From assembly GCA_964631375.1 (NCBI GenBank), contig CAZVYQ010000010.1, positions 3,794-67,793 on the forward strand: DNA of 64,000 bases. Direction: 5' to 3'. This DNA comes from JAAYYM01 sp964631375. GTDB taxonomy: Bacteria > Bacillota > Clostridia > Lachnospirales > Lachnospiraceae. Below are positions 62,722-64,000 of the stretch, piece after piece (the first letter of the stretch is position 1; every line of letters starts with the position of its first letter). A program made the translations under genes and the position numbers. Under the pieces are notes generated by a model that saw nothing but the letters and a program-made list of their open reading frames with translations, searched no databases and was not told where the DNA came from.

Positions 62722-63903
62722 TCAAGATTTACCTTTTTGTTTCTTATTTAAAACTTCAAAGATAACGGCTACCAGAAGTACCATACCTTTTACGATCTTC
62801 TGCCAGTCACTGTCGACACCCAGTACACTCATACCGAGGTTGATCACACCAATCAGTGTAGCACCGACGATCATTCCTGATATGGTTCCTGATCCACCAT
62901 AAGCGGATGCACCACCTACGAAACAAGAACTGATGGCATCCATTTCGTAGTTTGTTCCGGCTGTCGGTGTAGCAGATGACAGACGAGCCATTGTAATCAT
63001 AGTTGCGACTGCTGAGAGGAATGCCATGTTGATGTAAGCAATAAAGAAGATCCTTCTTGTATCAACACCTGACATCTTTGCTGCTTCTACATTACCACCA
63101 ACAGTATAGAAATGTCTTCCTAATATTGTTTTTGATGCAATGAAGTTATAAATCAGCATAATGACAGCAATCCAAATCAAAATAAACGGAATTCCTTTGT
63201 ACATGGCCAGTTTAATCATAACAAACATAACAACCGCACAGATCAGAACAGTTTTTACAATTGATTTTGGCAATGCATCCAATTCGTATCCTTTTTTTCT
63301 TCTGTTGACACGATTCTTGAACTCCGTGAAGATGATAATTGCACAAACCACAATGCCCATGAATACACATAATATGTTCAGAGGCTTATCACCAGCCATA
63401 ATAGTGATAAATCCTAAAACATCCGGAACATATCCGTTAAACAGATTTACAAATGCGGGAGGGAAATTAGAAATCGTCAGACCCTTCAACACGACATTAC
63501 CAAGTCCTCTAAACATCAACATACCTGCCAGTGTAGTGATCCAAGGAGGAATGTTCATGTATGCAATCCAAAATCCTTGCCATACGCCAATGATAATACC
63601 CATTAATATCATGCAAAGCATAGACAGCCATACCGGCCAGCCCCAGGTTACCATCATGGTACCTCCAACTGCACCGACGAAACAAACAATACTACCAGGA
63701 GACAAATCAATGTTACCTCCGGTCAGGATACAATACAACATCGCTGTTGCAAGTACAAATACATACGCGTTCTGCGCAATCAGATTGTTCACATTTGACG
63801 CCTGCAAGATCTTACCGTTTGACATAATCGCAAAAAAGACTACGACTAATACCAGTACAATCGTCATTGCGTACTTTCTGATTCCCTCAATAAATTTTCC
63901 CAT
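62722..63903 (-). CDS. mmsB: Multiple-monosaccharide ABC transporter permease
   Basis: A 393-residue sugar permease of the MmsB/GguB branch of the RbsC family. It has about ten hydrophobic segments, with LTGGNIDLSPGSIVCFVGAVGG near 62-82 and the conserved cytoplasmic motif NVEAAKMSGVDTRR near 278. The branch imports xylose, arabinose, galactose or related sugars. Its ATG overlaps the ATPase stop in TAATG. The substrate-binding protein gene is outside the window. Confidence 0.9.
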   Translation of the reverse strand: MGKFIEGIRKYAMTIVLVLVVVFFAIMSNGKILQASNVNNLIAQNAYVFVLATAMLYCILTGGNIDLSPGSIVCFVGAVGGTMMVTWGWPVWLSMLCMILMGIIIGVWQGFWIAYMNIPPWITTLAGMLMFRGLGNVVLKGLTISNFPPAFVNLFNGYVPDVLGFITIMAGDKPLNILCVFMGIVVCAIIIFTEFKNRVNRRKKGYELDALPKSIVKTVLICAVVMFVMIKLAMYKGIPFILIWIAVIMLIYNFIASKTILGRHFYTVGGNVEAAKMSGVDTRRIFFIAYINMAFLSAVATMITMARLSSATPTAGTNYEMDAISSCFVGGASAYGGSGTISGMIVGATLIGVINLGMSVLGVDSDWQKIVKGMVLLVAVIFEVLNKKQKGKS

Positions 63904-64000
63904 TACGCTTCTCCTTTTCCGTTATTTAATATGTGGGACATGATTACTTCCTGTGTTGCCTCTTCCCTGCCAAGCTCTCCGACCATCTTTCCTTCATTCA
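63903..64000 (-). CDS. mmsA: Sugar ABC transporter ATPase, C-terminal end (runs off the window)
   Basis: The last 32 residues of an ATPase are visible, with the MNEGKMVGEL-like segment and EEATQEVIMSHI, which match the C-terminus of MmsA/GguA-type double ATPases. The rest is beyond the end of the window. The stop codon TAA overlaps the permease ATG. It is the ATPase of the permease that follows. Confidence 0.85.
   Translation of the reverse strand, partial: NEGKMVGELGREEATQEVIMSHILNNGKGEA

Overview
The window looks like a chromosomal core segment of a low-to-moderate GC anaerobic Firmicute, most probably a Lachnospiraceae-type Clostridium. Pointers are the rsgA-prkC-prpC-rlmN-rsmB-peptidase-fmt-def-priA block, the fused SecDF next to a TIGR04086-like protein, HemZ, reverse rubrerythrin, a stand-alone glycyl-radical domain, a DAP-type MurE and a multiple-monosaccharide ABC transporter. 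I saw no rRNA, tRNA, insertion sequence, phage gene or CRISPR array. Genus-level assignment is inference.

Layout. 1-11.6 kb (minus strand): a partial UbiA-like prenyltransferase, rpe, then the tightly packed translation, replication-restart and cell-wall-kinase cluster; many genes overlap by a few bases. 11.9-17.0 kb (plus): a MacB-like export operon (ATPase, adaptor, two paralogous permeases) behind a promoter with a perfect palindrome. 17.1-25.8 kb (minus): murE, a C_GCAxxG_C_C protein, cardiolipin synthase with a STAS protein, recJ, secDF and a small membrane protein. 25.8-31.5 kb (minus): an ABC-2 exporter, then yhaO/yhaN-like nuclease genes coupled to a LytTR regulator and a DUF3021 protein. 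31.7-33.0 kb (plus): a CNNM/CorC-type membrane protein. 33.0-38.8 kb (minus): metF and a second ABC exporter (adaptor, ATPase, large permease) preceded by a leader with its own promoter, a 7-codon leader ORF and an intrinsic terminator.

38.8-43.5 kb (minus): a signalling operon of hybrid histidine kinase, divergent lipid kinase and HD-GYP-like response regulator. 43.5-52.3 kb: aspS, hisS, hemZ, a metallo-beta-lactamase-fold hydrolase, rel and galE. 52.4-61.5 kb: a zinc-ribbon membrane protein, uppP, PTS enzyme I, a PnuC-like transporter, a TPR protein, a lipoprotein and a surface 5'-nucleotidase, with a remnant of a BTAD-type regulator just upstream. 61.7-64.0 kb: reverse rubrerythrin, the glycyl-radical mini-protein, and a sugar ABC permease with the end of its ATPase.

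The most interesting items are the apparent ribosome-controlled attenuator (38.53-38.75 kb), the three-gene signalling operon with degenerate motifs in two proteins, the 80-residue glycyl-radical protein beside rubrerythrin, a possible leaderless priA mRNA, and the BTAD remnant. Most of the rest is conserved housekeeping DNA. Family names come from recognising motifs by eye, not from searches.
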